A stretch of 60,000 nt of DNA, taken from assembly GCA_950295325.1 (NCBI GenBank), contig OX485803.1:9426001-9486000 (forward strand). The letters run 5' to 3'. This DNA comes from Polytrichum commune. Its lineage: Eukaryota > Streptophyta > Polytrichopsida > Polytrichales > Polytrichaceae. The stretch's first letter is position 1; the number at the start of each line of letters is the position of its first letter. The notes under the pieces were generated by a model. That model was not told the DNA's origin. It made no database searches and saw only the letters and a list, made by a program, of their open reading frames with translations. Positions 54,631 to 60,000 of this stretch are shown here, in pieces. Both the position numbers and the translations under genes were made by a program.

Positions 54631-56959
54631 CACTAGTGGAAAATCTGTCCAAATCAAGACTTTTTTTGACCTTTGCTGACCTATTCTAATCATGTAGCGG
54701 CCATGTCCACTGTTGTTTTGACTAGAATTGTTGTTTGGACTACGTTTTATGTTGGAATGGCAGTGATTAAAACCCATTTTGGGTGGGATTTGATTGATTT
54801 GGTTGCAATGTCACCTATTCCGGCTAGGCACCGCCATTATGGTTGCCAGTTATGGTTGTTCGGTTCACTTATTGGGTGGAGGGTGACCTATTGGTAGTGT
54901 TTTCATGGTTGCATATTGTAATGGTCTTAATGGTTGCCCTATGTGGGTTTACGTCCACCGTATGAAGGTATGGTTGTCACCCCCAATGCGTATGTTTTTC
55001 AAGACTTTGCTGACCTTTTCTTCAGTGGACGCCGTCACTCCTTGGGTGGCAAAGGGTGGCATCCTATGTTGTGCCATGGTGGGAATACCTTCAATATTTG
55101 TCTTATTGGTTGTTGTGCCCACAAATTAGTAGCGTTAGGTTGCTGCAAAGTACATGCAAGCCACACAAAGTTTTGGATTTGGTGATTATGATTATGATCA
55201 TGACATTATATGATTGTGAATTCTTTTTGCACAATTCAGTAATTAAGCACGGTGGCCTTTGCACCAGCAACATGCTCTTCATCTCTTTGTTCTTTACGGT
55301 TCCAACTTGCATTCACCCTATGGTTGCAATGGCTTGATGCTTTGTGGTATCATATCCAACGTTGCATGGGCATCTAGTTATGGAGGATGGAATTTACACA
55401 TTTTTGTACCGTTTGCATTTAGGTTTGCATGATTGTAAGAGTGATCATGCTAGTCTTAATGATGTTGGACGTAGGATTTCAGAGAAGCTTTGATTTTCAT
55501 ATTTACTGCAAGTATGGATGTGAACCCTTCCAGTTGACTGTACCCTCATAGGGTATCCCTTCACCCTAACCTCACATGAATACCCTTGCTTTTGTGTGTT
55601 GTCCACCGGCACACACACACACATTCTTTGTTGTCCATGCTAGTTGCTCTCAACATTCTCTATCCATGTGCCAAATTTGGGTCAAATTTTGTTTATTGGC
55701 GATGCATCTTCTTTGCATGCGCCTTGCCTTTTTTTGCTCTATCATGCCATGTTGGTCGGCCGTGTTGTGAGAAACTACCCACATCTAAAAAGAGCATTTT
55801 TTAGTGGAAACCCTAACGTTCTAGAAGTCAAGATCCATGTGGGATGCATAATTGCGTTCGCAAACAATAATTTTGTGTGTGTTGGTCGTCACACAAACTT
55901 GTGGGTGAGGATCGTAATGGAGGATGAAGGTGGTTATACTTCCCATAAAAATTGTGCATCCAAGGGAGTTGTGGGAAGTTGGGGTTTGTGCCCATCACAA
56001 CAAATTTAGATCTCCCCCCCCCTTTGGCCATGACCGTGGTCATGGAATTCAGCCACATGTTGTCGCTCCCCTGCCTGGACGTGCAAGTGTGGTGCATGGG
56101 TATAGGGTTTAGGATTTAGTGTTGTGCATGTCCAATCTTCTTGTTGGGGTGGTTGGGAGGTGGTTGATGTTGGTGTGCCTTGTTGGTAGATGTTTCTAGA
56201 CTAGGTTAGGGTGGATGGAATGTGGACAATGGGCTTGAGGTGGGCTCTAAGTGGATGCGCGAATTGTGCATGTCCAATCTTCTTGCTTGAATGGTCGGGA
56301 GGTGGGTGATGTGTGTATGCAATCGTTGTTGAAGATTGTGGGTTGCCTTAGGGTGCACCCTGTGCAAACCGGAGGGCACCCCTTATCAACCGAACAACAC
56401 CGCATATTAGCCAAACGGCACCCCATACAAACCCCACATAAACTGAAGGACACCCTTGCCTACTGAAGAGAAGCCTAGAGCAATTGAAATCAATCACCAT
56501 CACACTTTGTGGTAACCCCCACCCACAAACACCAACACCCACTTGCCAAAACACAAACCTCTATCCAAACGCCACCCATGCAAACCTGCCAGCCACAAAA
56601 GGGCAACAACGGTGGGAAAATTGGTAAGGAAATACCGGGCGGGTTGGTGTTGCAATCCATACATTACACCAAATCTAATGCATGTTACCAAGAGGGCACC
56701 GAAAGAATGCCTCCTTAAACCCAACCCATGCCACCCACTATGGTAAAATGGGCAAAGGGTATGCCTCACCCTAACAAATTTGATAATAACCCATATAATA
56801 CCTAGTGGGTCAGAAACAACGATATCAAGAACACCACCTGGCTTTTGACTAGGCCATCAAGACTGCACCAATTGATTGCTACCACCGGATACCGGTGGCT
56901 ATTTTTATTATGATTTCCAAAACCTTGCAAGGTTGATTTGGACAGGTTCTCCTCTAGTG
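54631..56959. mobile_element. Non-autonomous CACTA (EnSpm-like) element, 2329 bp
   Basis: The left end CACTAGTGGAAAATCTGTCC and the complement of the right end CACTAGAGGAGAACCTGTCC extend to a 23-bp inverted repeat with three mismatches. Both ends carry the CACTA signature, and ATG flanks both sides as a 3-bp duplication, the expected size for this superfamily. Near the left end ATGGTTG occurs five times between 54839 and 54976, like the subterminal transposase-binding motifs of CACTA elements; the right end is rich in C/A with AACC phrases. Interior ORFs (for example 55644-56009 plus and 56500-56769 minus) show no TNP2-type transposase, so the element appears non-autonomous. Confidence 0.88.
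54839..54976 (+). repeat. Subterminal ATGGTTG cluster of the CACTA element
   Basis: ATGGTTG at 54839, 54852, 54905, 54930 and 54970, with a further copy at 55320. Clusters of short motifs inside CACTA ends serve as transposase-binding sites in characterised elements. Confidence 0.6.
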
Positions 56960-56962
56960 ATG
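56960..56962. repeat. 3-bp target-site duplication of the CACTA element, right
   Basis: ATG, matching 54628-54630. Confidence 0.8.
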
Positions 56963-58933
56963 TGAGTTGTTGATTGCTATAGCCAGGGAGTGGCTGTCGT
57001 TGTAGGATTTGAGGCTAATTCTATTTAGGACAAAGTGAAAAGTAGACTAGAAATGAAGGGTCACTTCAATACACAATAGTTTGACTCTCGGTAACACAAC
57101 AGATTATTAACCTCCACTCACTAACCTTTCATGTTATTTGGTATAGGGATGATTAAATCTCTAGTTGGTTGGACACAATTGGATTGTTAAGGGAAGGACC
57201 AATTTATAACTTTATTGTGGGTTGTAGGCGTGACTTATGGAGTTCAGCTAAGATGGCATTTGGTTACTCTGGCTAAGACCAGGTGAAGATAATTATCATA
57301 CAAACTAAACTAAGATTTAATCAATGAAAATTATAAATCTTGCAAGGTTTATTGCACTGTCCATTCAAGTTATCTCAACAAGACTAATGAATATGAGACT
57401 ATTGACTACACCAAAATGCCTTCAACTTTGGTAAAGAAACAAAATGGGATACTTTGTGCAAAGCAATTGACGATGGTTGAGCATATGTTTGCGTACCGCC
57501 TAAGGTCCAAGAAATTGAACTCACTACTAGACTGTTCACTGGGTAAAATAACATGAGATTGAGTGATTATCACAAATGTATGTACTATTGATGAGAAGCT
57601 CCAAAATCTTAATCATGGAGAATTATATGAATCTTGTTAGTTTAACCATTAATACTTTGAAACAAACTTGTGTTTGTCCTAATTGAATTTATTTGAGACA
57701 CCTAGATTATATGAAATCACATTTTAAGCATTCTTTGAGTGTTTTCTCGGGGCTTTCCTATCCAAAATCTAAACTACAATGCAATAGGTTGCGATGGCAT
57801 GAGTCCAATCTAGTCTCATATAGGCTTCCTTCTTAATATATATAGTGAGCCTAAAGATTATGTATTGTAGTTGAAATAACACTGAAATTAGTTTCAATGA
57901 TCCCAAATTATTCTAGTGAGGCAAATTAATTGGATGAATTAATCACAAACCCATTGGAGACAAGTTATTTTTAATGTGGATGGATGAGAGCTATGTTTGT
58001 ATGTTGCAATATTTTATTGTCCTTTTTTAGGGGTTACTTGTAAGAAAGAGAAGAAAGATAACTGTGATTTTGCCATCAGCATGAATTATATTGTTGCTTC
58101 ATTTTTGCATTGGTCTAAATCTGTAGTAATCCTAAAACGGACATTACGACCCCGATGACTATTGCCTTCTTTTGAAGGTGAACACCTTGAACAGGAATGG
58201 ACAAGCCAACCAACACCTATCTCCCCAAAAGGGTAAGCCCCTAGCTTCCCACATGGTTGGTTGAAAACATCCGGTCCACCCAAATGCCCCCAGTGTGATT
58301 GGGTGGTACATAGGTGATAGGGTTACATGTATATGGATGTGAGGTGTTGGGGTGAAAATTATTCTCTACCAAGAAACGAGAAAAGTTAGATGGCATTAGA
58401 TGGAAGACCTTGTGTTGATTACATCTGTAAATTTTCTCTCAAGCACAAAATACAATTCACAATTACATTTAATAGATCACCTTGAATTTGTTGGGTAGAT
58501 TTTTTTTTAAAAAATTTAATTTTTTTTTCTGGTAATAGGAATAGGACTTCAACACACCTATTGTACCAATGAACGGGTAGTGCCGGCAGTTAGTTACGAG
58601 CTAGCTGGTTGATTTTGAGAATTTCCGAATGCAATTGGAAAGTTTAGGAAGGGGTTCCGGAAGAAAATGAAGGTTTATGGAAATGGGCCGATTAGAAAAA
58701 TAAAATGCCAGCATTTCGGCAAGCTACCCTAGAGTATCCACGGCAAATTGCCGATTGAGAAATTATTTTCACAGCGGGCAACCGACCAAATATATATATT
58801 TTAGGTAAGGTTTTCAATACTCTGCATAGTTGGAGACTATGCCTTGTTGGCTTGTGGTTTAGGCCCTTTAGGGTTAGAGTGGCTTGTGGTTTAGGGCTCC
58901 CCTTGCTTCCCTAAACCAGCTTTGACTCCGTAG
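56963..58933. other. Unassigned DNA
   Basis: No gene recognised. Around 58578-58630 there is weak resemblance to the CCGGTT-box repeat at 15571 and 30685. A/T homopolymer runs at 58501-58530. Confidence 0.45.
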
Positions 58934-59365
58934 GTTCAGTGCACTACGGAATGGGGGGATAAGAATTTCAGGGATTTGTGGGGCATGATAACTTGGAATC
59001 ATGCTTTGCAAGCACGGTACCCCAACCTCCTTATTCTTGCAGAGTTAGCTCATGTGCAATGTGTTTCTACTGCGACATGTGAGCGTGCTTTTAGTGTGCA
59101 AAATTTGATCAAGACCAAAGTTAGAAATAGGTTGGGTAGTAGGAATCTCGATGCAATGTTGCGAATTGCCTTGGAAGGGCCAAATGAAGAGGTAGATGAC
59201 ATAATTTGTGATGCTATCCCACTTTGGAAGAAAGACAGTAAGTACCGTTTTTTGTATGCTAATCCTTCTTCTTATTTGAATTCTCCTAATACAGTGAGTA
59301 TGAGTGATGTGCCTTGTTCGTTTGGGGCAATTGATACAAACGGCAATGGTACGCAAATCTCGTGA
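58934..59365 (+). pseudogene. hAT transposase C-terminal dimerisation domain, partial
   Basis: After a stop at 58931-58933 the frame reads TEWGDKNFRDLWGMITWNHA, then RYPNLLILAELAHVQCVSTA, CERAFSVQNLIKTKVRNRL and LDAMLRIALEGP, running to a stop at 59363-59365. The YPNL...ASTxxCERxFS...K...RN(R)L pattern is the hAT C-terminal (Dimer_Tnp_hAT) domain, which holds transposase monomers together. The domain is intact over about 60 residues, but the catalytic RNase H-like core and N-terminal zinc finger are absent upstream. It could be the last exon of a degraded element or of a domesticated hAT gene. The absence of upstream coding sequence and of an intron acceptor I can trust favours a remnant. Confidence 0.85.
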
Positions 59366-59436
59366 CTTTTCAATACTAACTAGCCTCCGAATAATACCTA
59401 GACCCTTTTATGGTGCTTGTATTTTTCGAAGGCTAA

Positions 59437-59490
59437 ATCCTTAGCCCTAATATGGTAGGGGCTTTGCCAGGTTCAAATCCTGCTAAGGAT
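59437..59490 (+). ncRNA. tRNA-like sequence lacking an anticodon arm
   Basis: ATCCTTAG (59437-59444) pairs perfectly with CTAAGGAT (59483-59490) as an acceptor stem. Between them are a D-arm-like CCCT...AGGG with GG in the loop and a T-arm CAGG-TTCAAAT-CCTG holding a good internal promoter B box (GGTTCAAATCC). Only about seven bases lie where the anticodon arm and variable loop should be, so it cannot act as a normal tRNA. It is best seen as a deleted tRNA pseudogene or the head of a SINE. Confidence 0.5.
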
Positions 59491-60000
59491 ACTATTTAGA
59501 TGACAATAAATGGAGAGTGAATGCCCACATTGAATTAATCCACATTAATTCAAAAAAAATTGAATAAATGATCATGACACATCCACCACCAAAATATAAA
59601 ACCGGCCACACTTTAGACCTTCCGGAAATTGCATAAATGAAAAAAAAATCGCTGGCTAATTGCCTAAACACATTAGGAAATGGGGGCTATCAACCGATAA
59701 ATTTTGCACTCTTTAGGCCACTTCCGGGTAAAATTTGTAAAATCCGAGCCACCTCCAGAAACCTCGGCAATCAACCGGTTTCTCTACAGAACTCCCCGGA
59801 CTGTGTATTGTACCTAGTTTTTGGACACTGAATGCACAATATTTAAAATTTCAAAATGTTAATTTTTGGTGGGTCCAAAACTGACCCTCTATACTACCCT
59901 TTCATGTTCAAACTATCATTCATTTAAAGGAAGAATACGAAGGGTCACTTTTGAATACGGTAACTTTAGAATCTCATTTACTTAGCATATGTGATATTTT
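59491..60000. other. Unassigned DNA at right edge
   Basis: AT-rich with a short ORF at 59637-59831 lacking motifs. Nothing further supported. Confidence 0.45.

Noticed and set aside
58578-58790. Third copy of the CCGGTT-box dispersed repeat
   Set aside because: Only short phrases agree; by eye the similarity is too weak to list as a copy.

Overview
The window looks like repeat-rich nuclear DNA of a land plant. It is AT-rich, has no long intact host gene, and is built of layered transposable elements of typical plant type: Ty1/Copia LTR retrotransposons, LINEs, and Mutator-like (MULE), CACTA, hAT, Stowaway and pogo/Emigrant-like DNA elements. The mixture of one young element and many heavily mutated ones suggests a large genome in which old copies persist. 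I cannot name the species; a fern, lycophyte, gymnosperm or angiosperm would all fit. I see no prokaryotic, organellar or CRISPR features.

Layout. 1-1442: 5' end of an old Copia element on the minus strand (gag, repetitive leader, tRNA primer site, LTR), cut by the window edge. 1645-1890: LINE C-terminal remnant. 2369-3950: longest copy of an unclassified dispersed repeat, with shortened copies at 9957-10466 and 16786-17371. 6773-9221: complete-ended non-autonomous MULE with a 9-bp target duplication, inserted in GC-richer unassigned DNA. 15287-15562: Stowaway MITE. 20023-20345: LINE C-terminus (minus). 22191-27453: old full-length Copia (minus) with both LTRs and a primer-binding site matching the anticodon arm of initiator tRNA-Met. 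27462-37819: about 10 kb with very few G on the plus strand, containing pieces of at least two plus-strand LINE copies (RT, C-terminal domain, ORF1, endonuclease). 37846-38317: Copia fragment. 38990-39388: LINE C-terminus. 41086-41391: LINE C-terminal domain (minus). 45032-46182: pogo/Emigrant-like element with TA duplication. 49040-53780: young Copia element with two frameshifts and no recognisable 5' LTR. 54631-56959: CACTA element with 3-bp duplication. 58934-59365: hAT transposase C-terminus. 59437-59490: tRNA-like sequence lacking an anticodon arm.

There is no working pathway; the biology is that of mobile DNA. The Copia elements share a gag-pol order and a repetitive leader between LTR and gag. 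The two older ones share an unusual internal-tRNA primer site. The three DNA elements with clear ends (MULE, CACTA, pogo-like) lack a recognisable transposase and would depend on enzymes encoded elsewhere. The young Copia element is the most recent insertion by state of preservation and is the only long coding-like region. All comparisons were made by eye, so percentages, exact repeat edges and family names need alignment-based confirmation.
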